From assembly GCF_014648915.1 (NCBI RefSeq), contig NZ_BMSA01000012.1, forward strand, positions 124,001-188,000: a stretch of DNA of 64,000 nucleotides. Direction: 5' to 3'. The DNA comes from Streptomyces phaeofaciens. GTDB lineage: Bacteria > Actinomycetota > Actinomycetes > Streptomycetales > Streptomycetaceae. The stretch's first letter is position 1. Each line of letters begins with the position of its first letter. The notes beneath the pieces were generated by a model. The model was not told the DNA's origin and did not search any database. It saw only the letters and a program-made list of their open reading frames with translations. Shown piece after piece: positions 18,621 to 26,112 of the stretch. Made by a program: the position numbers and the translations under genes.

Positions 18621-19012
18621 CGCGCTCCTCCCGCCGGGACGGTCACGGTCACCGTGCCGCTGACGTGCCGGCCGATCCCGTTGTCGCCGGTCACCCGGAC
18701 CACGGCCGTCTCCCCGTCGACCGCCTCGACCCTGCCCCGCAACACCAGGGTGTCCCCCGGATAGTTGGGCGCGCCGAGCCGGACGGCGACCTTGCGGAGC
18801 ACCGCCGTGGGGCCGAAGTGGTCGGTGAGATAGCGGCCGACCAGGCCGTTGGTGGTGAGGATGTTCATGAAGATGTCCGGCGAGCCCTTCCGCCGGGCCG
18901 CCTCCGGATCGTGGTGCACGTCCTGGTAGTCGCGTGAGGCGAGCGCGCCCGCGACGATCAGCGTCCGGGTGACCTCGATCTCCAGCGGCGGCAGCGCGTC
19001 CCCCACGTTCAT
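18617..19012 (-). CDS. MaoC-like enoyl-CoA hydratase subunit (ChsH1-type)
   Basis: A 131-residue hot-dog-fold protein starting at the ATG that overlaps the stop of the upstream fusion gene. The hydratase signature is visible as GALASRDYQDVHHDPEAARR (Asp/His catalytic pair, about 23-42) followed by SPDIFMNILTTNGLVGRYL. Single MaoC domains of this size work with a second, degenerate hot-dog domain; in the mycobacterial ChsH1-ChsH2 complex ChsH1 carries the catalytic residues. Both neighbours support the same complex here. Confidence 0.87.
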   Translation of the reverse strand: MNVGDALPPLEIEVTRTLIVAGALASRDYQDVHHDPEAARRKGSPDIFMNILTTNGLVGRYLTDHFGPTAVLRKVAVRLGAPNYPGDTLVLRGRVEAVDGETAVVRVTGDNGIGRHVSGTVTVTVPAGGAR

Positions 19013-19923
19013 GCCGTCACCCCCTTGAACACCGGAAGGACCAACTCGTCGTCGTACCGCCGGAACTCGAGCCGCACCGGCATCCCGATCCGCACCTTGT
19101 CGTACGGCACCCCGACCACGTTGCTCACCATCCGCACCCCTTCCGCCAGCTCGACCAGCCCGATCGCGTACGGCGGCTCGAAGGCGGGGAACGGCGGATG
19201 GTGCAGGACGACGTACGAGAACACGGTCCCCTCGCCGCACGCGTCGACGGTGTCCCAGTCGGGGCAGCCGCAGTCGGCGCAGCCCGGCAGCCACGGGAAG
19301 CGCAGGCCGGCGCAGTCGGCGCAGCGCTGGAGGAGGAGACGGTGGTCGCGGACGCCCTCCCAGAAGCCGGCGTTGTCGCGGTTGACGACGGGGCGGGGGC
19401 GGCGCTCCGGGGGTTTCGCCGGGCGGCGGGCCGGGGCGTACTTCAGGACGCGGAAGCGGTGGGTGCCGACGAGGTCGGGGCCGACCCTGACGTCCGTGCG
19501 GGTCGTGACGAAGTACCCGGTGCCCAGTTTGGTCGTCTTGCGCGGCGAGACCGACTCGATCACCGAGTCGTAGGTGACCTCGTCGCCCGGCCGCAGCGGG
19601 CGCAGGTACTCCTGCTCGCAGTCGGTGGCGACGATGGAGGTGCAGCCCGCCTCGTCGAGCAGGGCGAGCAGTTCCTCGTAGGGCCGGGCGCGGCCGGTGT
19701 GGGGGCTCAGGCCGGCCATGATCCACGCCTGGAGCATGGTGGGCGGGGCGGTCGCGCCGGGGCCGGTGTAGGCGGGATTTGTGTCGCCGAGGACCTCGCA
19801 CCAGTGCCGGATCATGGGCGCGTTGACGGGGTCGCGGCCGGCGCCGGCGACGGTGGAGGGGCGGCCCTCGTAGCCCTTCAGCCGTGCGTGGAGATCGTCG
19901 TCGAGGCCGTCGTCGTCACCCAC
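19009..19923 (-). CDS. MaoC-N / DUF35 zinc-ribbon OB fusion (ChsH2-type)
   Basis: A 304-residue protein starting at GTG after GGGGAGGAG. Residues about 15-165 form an FAS1/MaoC-N hot-dog domain (INAPMIRHWCEVLGD-like region, DEVTYDSVIESVSPRKT). Residues about 180-300 are a DUF35 domain with zinc ribbon CADCAGLRFPWLPGCADCG and an OB fold. This fusion is the ChsH2 architecture: the first domain pairs with ChsH1 for hydration, the second docks the Ltp2 aldolase, allowing channeling. It is first in a three-gene overlapping operon. A TetR-type operator lies 46-62 bp upstream. Confidence 0.88.
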   Translation of the reverse strand: MGDDDGLDDDLHARLKGYEGRPSTVAGAGRDPVNAPMIRHWCEVLGDTNPAYTGPGATAPPTMLQAWIMAGLSPHTGRARPYEELLALLDEAGCTSIVATDCEQEYLRPLRPGDEVTYDSVIESVSPRKTTKLGTGYFVTTRTDVRVGPDLVGTHRFRVLKYAPARRPAKPPERRPRPVVNRDNAGFWEGVRDHRLLLQRCADCAGLRFPWLPGCADCGCPDWDTVDACGEGTVFSYVVLHHPPFPAFEPPYAIGLVELAEGVRMVSNVVGVPYDKVRIGMPVRLEFRRYDDELVLPVFKGVTA

Positions 19924-19968
19924 GGAGCACTCCTCCCCGGACCACCGGAACCCTTGCCGGAACAGGTT

Positions 19969-19985
19969 TCTGACTGTCCGTCAGA
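19969..19985. promoter_or_regulatory. Probable TetR-type operator upstream of the hydratase/aldolase operon
   Basis: TCTGAC-TGTCC-GTCAGA is a 6-bp-arm inverted repeat 46 bp before the chsH2-like start. Confidence 0.55.
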
Positions 19986-20021
19986 TAGTGGTGGCTGTCA
20001 ACCGCCGAGGGCGCGCGAACA

Positions 20022-20059
20022 CGACTGCGCGGCGGCACCGAAGTACCGCCGCGCAGTCG
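20022..20059. terminator. Terminator of the Asn-rich secreted protein gene
   Basis: A perfect 14-bp stem (20022-20035 with 20046-20059) with a 10-nt loop lies 65 bp past the stop of the leftward gene ending at 20124. Confidence 0.75.
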
Positions 20060-20123
20060 CTGTCGCACCCCACGAAGCACACCCGTCACAGAACCCGGGG
20101 GACCGGCAGCGGCCCCCCGCGGC

Positions 20124-20439
20124 TCACCACCACAGCGGCGGGAAGCCGACCGCCACGTTGTTGTTGCCCTGGTTGACCGCGGTGAACGCGGCCCCGTCGA
20201 CCTGCGCGGTGTTGCTCTGGTTCGAGGCGCCGGAACCCACCGCGTTCTGCTGGGTGGTGGACGAGTTGCCGCTGTTGTCACGCCCGACACCGCTGCCGAC
20301 GACGCTCGCGACACCCGCGTTCGATCCGCTGCCCGCGGACCCGCCGTTGTCCGCGACCGCGACACCGCCGAAGAGCGCGACTGCCAGCGGAAGGGCGGAA
20401 ACGGCGGCGATGACGCGGGCGGTACGGATGCTTGCCATG
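20124..20439 (-). CDS. Small Asn/Ser/Gly-rich secreted protein
   Basis: A 105-residue protein. The start at ATG 20439 follows GGAGGAAC. The signal peptide is about 1-29 (RVIAAVSALPLAVALFGGVA, cleavage near AVA-D). The mature 75 residues lack Cys and are rich in Asn, Gln, Ser, Gly and Val (NSGNSSTTQQNAVGSG, NQSNTAQVDGAAFTAVNQGN, ending VAVGFPPLWW). The alternating N/Q/V pattern recalls curlin-like or beta-solenoid sequences and surface proteins such as chaplins, but the chaplin domain itself is absent. I do not recognise the family. A surface-assembly role is a guess. Confidence 0.8.
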
Positions 20440-20801
20440 TCTGTTCCTCCAGAACCATGCATGTACGGAGCTTGAAATACGGCTTTCACCAGGGCAGTTG
20501 GCCGACCGTCCCGGCGCTGTGACGACGTCGCGAGACCAGAGTTGCCCACCGCGTCCCCGGCGAACCACACCGGAAGCCGTGATTAGCACGCAAGCGTGAT
20601 GACAAGTCGATAAACCCCTAGCACCACTTTTCCTACCCGTCTGCCCCTAACCCCCGGCAAGTCGGACACTCACCCCTCAAGCCCCACAACAGGTGAAGCG
20701 TTCCCGCAGATTTCCGGCCAACCACGGGAGCCTCGGCGCGTCGCGGGCGGGCCGGGGCAGGCCCTCTTCCCTTCCTCGAACACCAGTACGAAAATGGGGC
20801 C
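20440..20801. other. Divergent intergenic region
   Basis: 362 bp between the secreted protein and the Prim-Pol gene, A+T richer than its surroundings at 20580-20640. It must hold both divergent promoters, but I see no clear palindrome or RNA structure. Confidence 0.4.
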
Positions 20802-21716
20802 ATGGCCACCACAGACCGGCCCCCCGCCCCGGGTCCCGCCCGGTACCCCCGGCAGGCCACCCGACTGGCCCTCGCCCACGCCCTGTCCGCCGCCGAACGC
20901 GGCCTGGCCGTCATCCCCCTGTCCCGCACCAAACTCCCGGCCCTGCGCTCCCCCCACCGCGACCAGCGGGACGGCCCGCGCTGCCACGGCGAGTGCGGCC
21001 GCCCCGGCCATGGCGTGTACGACGCCTCGACCGACCCCGCCCGCATCCGCGCACTCTTCGACGCCGCCCCCTGGGCCACCGGCTACGGCATCGCCTGCGG
21101 CCTGCCCCCGCACCATCTGATCGGCATCGACCTCGACACCAAGACCGGCACCGACTCCACCACCGCCCTGCGCGAACTGGCCCTGAACCACCTCTTCACG
21201 ATCCCGCCGACGATCGTCGTCATCACCCCCTCCGGCGGCCGCCACCTCTGGCTCACCGGCCCGCCGGACGTCGTCGTCCCCAACTCCGCCGGCCGCCTCG
21301 CCCCCGGCATCGACATCCGCGGCGCGGGCGGCTACCTGGTCGGCCCCGGCTCCCGCACGGACCTGGGCCGCTACACCACCGCCCCCGGCACGGACCACCT
21401 GGCTCCGGCCCCCTGCCCCCGCTCCCTGCTGCGCCTGCTGCTCCCGCCACCGCCGCGCACCCGGAACCCGGCGGCGGGCGCCGCGTCGGCGACCGGGGCG
21501 CACGGCCGCGGGCTGGTCCAGTTCGTCCTCGCGGCGCACGCGGGCCAGCGCAACACCCGCCTGTTCTGGGCCGCCTGCCGGGCCTACGAGGACGGCATCG
21601 GCGAAGCCCTCACCGACGCCCTCGTCCAGGCCGCCGTCCACACCGGCCTCACCGACCGCGAGGCCCGCTCCACGGTGGCCTCCGCGGCCCGCATGAGCCG
21701 CCGCCCTACGGAGTGA
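20802..21716 (+). CDS. Bifunctional DNA primase/polymerase (Prim-Pol) protein
   Basis: A 304-residue archaeo-eukaryotic-type Prim-Pol domain protein. The catalytic acid pair is in LIGIDLDTK (D110, D112), and the third motif is SGGRHLWL (H147), both intact. A Cys/His cluster (RCHGECGRPGHG, about 67-78) may bind zinc. The C-terminal helical part (about 230-300) contains GQRNTRLFWAACRAYEDG, the small accessory domain often seen after Prim-Pol. It stands alone, with no helicase or integrase adjacent, so it may serve DNA repair or damage tolerance rather than element replication. It ends convergent with, and 11 bp overlapping, the lipoprotein gene. Confidence 0.85.
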   Translation: MATTDRPPAPGPARYPRQATRLALAHALSAAERGLAVIPLSRTKLPALRSPHRDQRDGPRCHGECGRPGHGVYDASTDPARIRALFDAAPWATGYGIACGLPPHHLIGIDLDTKTGTDSTTALRELALNHLFTIPPTIVVITPSGGRHLWLTGPPDVVVPNSAGRLAPGIDIRGAGGYLVGPGSRTDLGRYTTAPGTDHLAPAPCPRSLLRLLLPPPPRTRNPAAGAASATGAHGRGLVQFVLAAHAGQRNTRLFWAACRAYEDGIGEALTDALVQAAVHTGLTDREARSTVASAARMSRRPTE

Positions 21717-22362
21717 AGACCTGCTCCAGCCGGTGGATCGCCCCGTCCGCACCGACGGTGTACCGGAACACCAGCCCGGAATCGGGATGGGCGTCCACCC
21801 AGTCGATCAGCTCCTGCACCCCGATCCGCTGGTTCTCCGTGCTCTCGACGATCGGCGTGACGGCCGTGACATAGGCGGCCTGATCCATCGCCCACCGGCT
21901 GTCCTCCCCCGTGACGACGAAGGGCGCCCCGTCCGTGTCCTTCCCCGGACACCCCCAGACACCGTGCTGGACGACGAGGTTCACCTTCCCCGTACTGCCG
22001 TCCAGCTCCTCGACCCGGAACAGCGCGATCTCGTCGGGATCGACCTCTTCGGGGGTGGGAGGTTCGTCGCTGCACGCACCGGCGGAGGCACCGGCGGAGG
22101 CACCGGCAGCGGGAGTGGCCGCGGCGGCCGGGTCGGCGGGAGCGGCGGAGGCACCGGCGGCCGGCGTTCCCGCCGGGGAGGCGGAGGCGGCCGGAGCCTT
22201 GGACGCGGCCGACGGCGAGGCCACGGCGGCGGCCCCCGCGCCCGCCGTCCTGTCCGCCCCTGCCTCGCTCCCGTCCCCCTGGCACCCGGTGAGAGCGGCC
22301 GCCAGCGTGACACCCGCGAGCGCGACGACCACGGGTCTGAGCCGCTGGACCTTGACCTTCAT
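21706..22362 (-). CDS. Secreted lipoprotein of unknown function
   Basis: A 218-residue lipoprotein. The start at 22362 is chosen because AGGGGGG lies about 9 nt upstream; an ATG at 22371 would leave no spacing. The signal sequence ends in the lipobox LTGC. It is followed by a low-complexity Ala/Pro/Gly linker (about 35-105, AGASAAPADPAAA type) that would cross the cell wall. The C-terminal globular part (about 110-218: EIALFRVEELDGSTGKVNLV, GVWGCPGKD, IGVQELIDWVDAHPDSGLVF) has two Cys but matches no family I know. Confidence 0.8.
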   Translation of the reverse strand: MKVKVQRLRPVVVALAGVTLAAALTGCQGDGSEAGADRTAGAGAAAVASPSAASKAPAASASPAGTPAAGASAAPADPAAAATPAAGASAGASAGACSDEPPTPEEVDPDEIALFRVEELDGSTGKVNLVVQHGVWGCPGKDTDGAPFVVTGEDSRWAMDQAAYVTAVTPIVESTENQRIGVQELIDWVDAHPDSGLVFRYTVGADGAIHRLEQVFTP

Positions 22363-22645
22363 CTGGGACATCCCCCCTGTTCACGGGCCGCCCTCTCCGG
22401 CCGCCCACGGAGCGGGACCGTAACAACGCCCCCCACCCGCCCGACACCCCAGCAAGCCCTTACGTCACACAGCCGGGACAAAGCCGTCACGGGGCGGAGA
22501 CCGGCGTGGCGGCCCTGCGGCCGCCGGCCCGACCGCCTTGGCGACGGCGTCCTTCAGCACCGGCGCCGTCACCCCGCCCCCACGGGAGCCCGCCGTTCCG
22601 GCTCACCCGCGGGTGGGCCGGAGGCGTCCCCACCGGGAACGCAGC

Positions 22646-22680
22646 ACGGCCCCCGACCATTTCGCCTGGTCGGGGGCCGT
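22646..22680. terminator. Terminator left of attL (probably the original tRNA-Ser terminator)
   Basis: A perfect 14-bp stem (22646-22659 with 22667-22680) with a 7-nt loop lies 4 bp from the tRNA-Ser remnant. Its lower stem matches the terminator at 28632-28664, suggesting that both sides of the element carry a tRNA terminator. Confidence 0.8.
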
Positions 22681-22684
22681 GCAT

Positions 22685-22741
22685 CTGCGGTGGGTGTGGG
22701 ATTTGAACCCACGGTGACTCGCGCCACGACGGTTTTCAAGA
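22685..22741 (-). repeat. attL: displaced 3' half of tRNA-Ser(TGA)
   Basis: 57 bases identical to 28670-28726. The tRNA part runs from the anticodon loop through T-arm and acceptor strand but has no 5' half, so it is a non-functional remnant left by integration. CTGCGGTGG at its outer end is mirrored by CCACCGCAG at 22771-22779 just inside the element, a possible integrase arm site. Confidence 0.95.
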
Positions 22742-22780
22742 TCTCTCGGTGGTAGGGATGGTGAGCCGCTCCACCGCAGG

Positions 22781-23959
22781 TCAGGTGGGTACGAGGACCC
22801 CGGCAGCGCCGTCGTCATCGTCATCGTGCCCGCTACGTGCCCCAGGCTCGTGATCGTGCCCGCTGAGCCAAGAGTCGGCCGCTTCGGCCACCTGGTCGTC
22901 GCGACCGGCGACCGGCCGGGCGTAGTGCCGGGTCGTGACGCTCGCGTTCGAATGGCCAAGGCGATGAGCGGCGGTCATCACGCCGTACCGGTCGGCCACC
23001 CAGGTGCCGTGCGAGGCCCGGAGGTCATGCGGAGTGACGTCGGTCAGCCCAGCCGCAGCCACGGCCGGGTCGAAGTACGCCTTGCGCCACTGGTTGTAGC
23101 GCAACGGCTTCCCAGCTGGCGTGGTGAACAGGAGCGTGTCATACCCGCCGGGCAGAGTCTCCAAGTGCCGGCCGAGCCGCTGCGCCAGCGACGGGCCGAC
23201 GCGAAGGAGCCGCTTCTGATGGGACTTCGGGGTGTCGAAGACCAAGGTGCCGTTGGCTTCGGCAAGGTTCTCGTCGACCAGGACGAAGCCGCCGGACACG
23301 TCGATGTCCCCACGCCGGAGGGCGAACGCCTCACCGACTCGCAGACCCGCGTACGCGAGAAGAGCGATCAGCAGGCCGTGAGGCTCGGCGGCACTCTGTA
23401 CGACCCGTGAGGCTTCGAGCGGGGTGAGGATGTGCGGCTCGGTCTGTGGCATCCGAGGCAGCTTCACGCCCCGGCATGGTGTCTGCGGGATCATGTCGTT
23501 GTCGACGGCGGCCCGCATGATCTGCGACAGGACGCGGTACGCCTGCCGGATCCTGGAAGCGCTGAGCCCCTTGGTCTTCATCCCTCCCACCCACTCGACA
23601 ACCGTGATCGGCCGGAGGCTGGACAGCTCGCGGTCCCCCAGGGCGGGTTCGATCAGCGAGTTGATCAGGGACCGGTACGACGCCTGTGTCTTGTGCTTGA
23701 GCTGCGGGGAGACGGCTGCGAGCCACCGGGCCGCCCAGTCGCGTACGGTCGTCTGCCCCTCGGCGGGGTCGAGCCAGTGCCCTTCCTCGATCTCGATGCG
23801 CTTCCGGGCAAGCCACCGGTCGGCGTCCGTCGTGGTGGCGAACGTCCGGTCGGCCGGGCGGAGCACTCCATCGGGCCCGGGGTATCGAGCTTGGAAGCGG
23901 CCTGAGGGGAGCCTGCGGATCCGGCCGAAGGCACGGCGGGACTTGCGCTTGCCAGCCAT
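22781..23959 (-). CDS. int: Tyrosine-recombinase integrase of the second element
   Basis: A 392-residue recombinase for the tRNA-Ser(TGA) site. The N-terminal arm-binding part (RIRRLPSGRFQARYPGPDGV) is followed by a core-binding domain (TVRDWAARWLA). Catalytic residues are the first Arg in GLRVGEAFALRR (about 205), HDLRASH (about 309-315), HRLGHSNASVTTRHYARP with the HxxR-partner His and nucleophile Tyr (about 344). It ends in the acidic tail DDDDDGAAGVLVPT, almost the same as the first element's integrase although the two use different tRNAs. It abuts attL by 39 bp, and its start touches the excisionase stop. Confidence 0.95.
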   Translation of the reverse strand: MAGKRKSRRAFGRIRRLPSGRFQARYPGPDGVLRPADRTFATTTDADRWLARKRIEIEEGHWLDPAEGQTTVRDWAARWLAAVSPQLKHKTQASYRSLINSLIEPALGDRELSSLRPITVVEWVGGMKTKGLSASRIRQAYRVLSQIMRAAVDNDMIPQTPCRGVKLPRMPQTEPHILTPLEASRVVQSAAEPHGLLIALLAYAGLRVGEAFALRRGDIDVSGGFVLVDENLAEANGTLVFDTPKSHQKRLLRVGPSLAQRLGRHLETLPGGYDTLLFTTPAGKPLRYNQWRKAYFDPAVAAAGLTDVTPHDLRASHGTWVADRYGVMTAAHRLGHSNASVTTRHYARPVAGRDDQVAEAADSWLSGHDHEPGARSGHDDDDDGAAGVLVPT

Positions 23960-24174
23960 CAGGCCGCCCTCCTGAGCGCGTTGGGCCGAAGGGTGATCGG
24001 CTGCACAGTGTTCTCGGCCACGTACGCCTCAAGAGCCCATTCCGGGATCCGCACGTGTCGGCCGACCTTCACGAAGGTGATGCGACGTTCTTCAACAAGC
24101 CGACGGGGGAACCTCACGCCGGTACCGAGCCGATCGGCGACCTCCTGCACGCTCAACAGCCGATCCACACTCAC
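23959..24174 (-). CDS. xis: Excisionase-like helix-turn-helix protein
   Basis: A 71-residue protein with an excisionase-type DNA-binding fold (LLSVQEVADRLGTGVRFPRR, then FVKVGRHVRIPEWALEAYVA). Its stop abuts the integrase start and its ATG overlaps the rep stop, giving a rep-xis-int translation unit as in the first element. It should set the direction of recombination. Confidence 0.9.
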   Translation of the reverse strand: MSVDRLLSVQEVADRLGTGVRFPRRLVEERRITFVKVGRHVRIPEWALEAYVAENTVQPITLRPNALRRAA

Positions 24175-25601
24175 CGCTCCCCCTCAGCTTCAAGATCAAG
24201 ATCAGATATGTCGGCCAGGGCTTCACGGGCCGTCTCTCGGTTCAGTCGGATCTCCTTTGCGATCGATGCGGCGAGCCAGGATTCGCCGGGGCTATGGCCG
24301 TGCCCGGCGTAGGACCAGTGGGCGAGCACGAGCGTGGAGCCCTCCGAGTCGTCCAGGTCTTCGGACAGCCCTCGCTCCCGACGCTCCTGGCGGGCGCGGA
24401 AGGCGGCGCGGACCTGGCGACGTTCCGCGAAGGTCGAGGAGTAGCGGCGGGACTTGGTGAGGAAGTGCCCGCGGAAGCCGAGCATGTGAGCCCAGGCCCA
24501 GAGCTTGCGGTCCGGGTAGCGCTGGTCAAGGGCATGACAGGCTCGAATCAGGCGCCGAGTGTGGTCGGGCAGGTCCGGCCGCTTGTCGAGTTCGGAGAGC
24601 TCCCCGACGCGGCGGTCGACCGTGCCGGTGGACTCGGCGGCCTTGGTCGCGTACTTCGCGACGTACGCGGCCACGGCCTGTTCGTTCAGCTCCTGGCCGT
24701 CGGTGCCGATGGCCTGTACGTCGACCTGGGCACCCCAGCGCAGGACTCGCGCCGGGAGGTCATCGGCAGGCGCTACCGGGACGGAGACACGGGCAGCGGC
24801 ATCACGGATCGCATCCCCGAGCAGTGCCGTACTGGCCCACTCGGGCGGGGAGTCGTCGGGACCGGCCGGACCGTCCAGTCGGACGATGGCGTGGAAGTGG
24901 ATCGCCCCGCGCTTCTGAAACTCGGCGACCTTGCCGAAGGAAATCCGGCAGACCTCCCGCAGCGTGGCCTGAGTGATGCCAGCGCGAGCGGCGATCTCCC
25001 GGCGGAGGTAGATCGTGAAGCGTCGCCAGAGGTCCCCGGCGTGGTTGTTCCAGAGAACGGCCCCGGCGTAGTCGTACGTGTCAGCGTCGAGCGCCGTGCC
25101 GAGTTCGGCGGCGTCCTCGGAGTGGGCGACACCGCAGCGGCAGCGACCGTTCTCGGGACGGTTGTGGACCGGCCCGAAGGAGGGCGCGGTCAGCGTGGCG
25201 AACACGCCGGGGTGGATGCGTACTCCGTCGGGGATACCCATGCGCGGGTCACCGGTGAGTCCGGCGCGTATGAGGTGGTAGGCGTCGCCCGCGTACGTCC
25301 AGGCGCAGGAGGGGCAGCGGGAGGCCCGCCGGTTGCCACAGGCGACCCGCAGACGTCCGCCCGGCTCCTCGGCCGTGGAGTACGAGTAGAGGACGTCCCC
25401 GGTCCGTGCGTCGCGGGTGACCGTCGTACCGGACAGGTGGATCGGGTCCGAGCATCCACCCGTACGGCGTACCTGATCACGCCACCGGTCGAACCCGGGA
25501 GCCGAGGCGACCCGCAGCAGATCAGCCAGGGTCACTGGGTCGGTGCCCATGGAGGCCGCAGCACCGGCCACGGCCTCAGGGGCGACGGGGAACACCGTCA
25601 C
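24171..25601 (-). CDS. Rolling-circle replication initiator (RepSA type)
   Basis: A 476-residue initiator starting at GTG 25601, overlapping the preceding stop (GTGA). The HUH-type motif HFH is at about 233-235 (GAIHFHAIVRL), and candidate nicking Tyr are in YVAKYATK (about 308-312). N-terminal Cys pair CGNRRASRCPSCAWTY and the tail WAWAHMLGFRGHFLTKSRRYS match the Rep of the first element throughout. It lacks the internal DnaJ-like zinc block; after YVAKYATKAAE it goes directly to VDRRVGELSEL. A similar zinc block is supplied by the small gene immediately upstream. Confidence 0.9.
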   Translation of the reverse strand: MTVFPVAPEAVAGAAASMGTDPVTLADLLRVASAPGFDRWRDQVRRTGGCSDPIHLSGTTVTRDARTGDVLYSYSTAEEPGGRLRVACGNRRASRCPSCAWTYAGDAYHLIRAGLTGDPRMGIPDGVRIHPGVFATLTAPSFGPVHNRPENGRCRCGVAHSEDAAELGTALDADTYDYAGAVLWNNHAGDLWRRFTIYLRREIAARAGITQATLREVCRISFGKVAEFQKRGAIHFHAIVRLDGPAGPDDSPPEWASTALLGDAIRDAAARVSVPVAPADDLPARVLRWGAQVDVQAIGTDGQELNEQAVAAYVAKYATKAAESTGTVDRRVGELSELDKRPDLPDHTRRLIRACHALDQRYPDRKLWAWAHMLGFRGHFLTKSRRYSSTFAERRQVRAAFRARQERRERGLSEDLDDSEGSTLVLAHWSYAGHGHSPGESWLAASIAKEIRLNRETAREALADISDLDLEAEGER

Positions 25602-25873
25602 TCGACCACCCCCGGAGCGTCGATGATCTCGACCTCCAGGACCTTCGCGCCGCCGCAGTCGGGGCAGTAGAGCTGGAATCCGGTGGTGTCGTAGCCGCTG
25701 CCCGCGCAGGCCGGGCATTCCAGCCACTCGGTCGTGCCGAAGGCCGTGCGGCAGGCCTTCGCGTCCTGGCAGCGCGTCTTGCCGCACACCGCGCAGCTAC
25801 GGGCCGTACGGCGAATGATCCTCGGCGCTAAGACCCCGGTCGGCCGACCGGCGTGGATCAGCGAGACAGGCAT
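25598..25873 (-). CDS. Small CxxC zinc-cluster protein coupled to Rep
   Basis: A 91-residue protein with AAGGGAG upstream of its ATG. It carries CAVCGKTRCQDAKAC (about 27-41) and CPACAGSGYD ... YCPDCGG (about 53-74), the latter like one DnaJ zinc centre. It overlaps the rep start by four bases, so the two are made together. Since the first element's Rep has a similar CGSCSGRGY...CADCDGTG block inside it, this protein is probably a Rep accessory subunit, but that is inference from comparing the two elements. Confidence 0.8.
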   Translation of the reverse strand: MPVSLIHAGRPTGVLAPRIIRRTARSCAVCGKTRCQDAKACRTAFGTTEWLECPACAGSGYDTTGFQLYCPDCGGAKVLEVEIIDAPGVVE

Positions 25874-25900
25874 GATGGAGGCTCCCTTGGAAGAGGGGTG

Positions 25901-25936
25901 GGGCGGCGCATCTGCTTGGCGGTAGGGGCGCCGCCC
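25901..25936 (-). promoter_or_regulatory. Leader hairpin of the second element's rep operon
   Basis: GGGCGGCGC (25901-25909) pairs with GCGCCGCCC (25928-25936) over an 18-nt loop, between the operators and the first gene of the leftward operon. It may attenuate or stabilise the transcript. Confidence 0.4.
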
Positions 25937-25955
25937 TTCTTCAGGGAGTGTTCAC

Positions 25956-26091
25956 CTCCCTAGGGAGATTGAAACCAAACCTCCCTAGGGATGTCAACGG
26001 AACCTGCGGAGGGACGTGGGTTCGGGAAGTGATCGGGTACGCGTTCGTGCGTCCGGAAGGGGGTGCCGGGTAGGCTGACCACCCTAGGGAG
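25956..26091. promoter_or_regulatory. Three GntR operators centred on CCCTAGGG
   Basis: CTCCCTAGGGAG (25956-25967, perfect palindrome), CTCCCTAGGGA (25981-25991) and ACCCTAGGGAG (26081-26091) share the core CCCTAGGG. The first two flank the presumed leftward rep promoter. The third lies 22 bp before the gntR start, so the regulator should repress both directions. Confidence 0.8.
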
Positions 26092-26112
26092 CATCGACGA
26101 GTGGAGAGAGAC

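Noticed and set aside
20124..20439. Chaplin or rodlin
   Set aside because: No chaplin domain with its paired Cys and no rodlin pattern; only composition is similar.
22688..22741. A second functional tRNA-Ser(TGA)
   Set aside because: It lacks the 5' half (acceptor strand, D-arm); it is an integration remnant.
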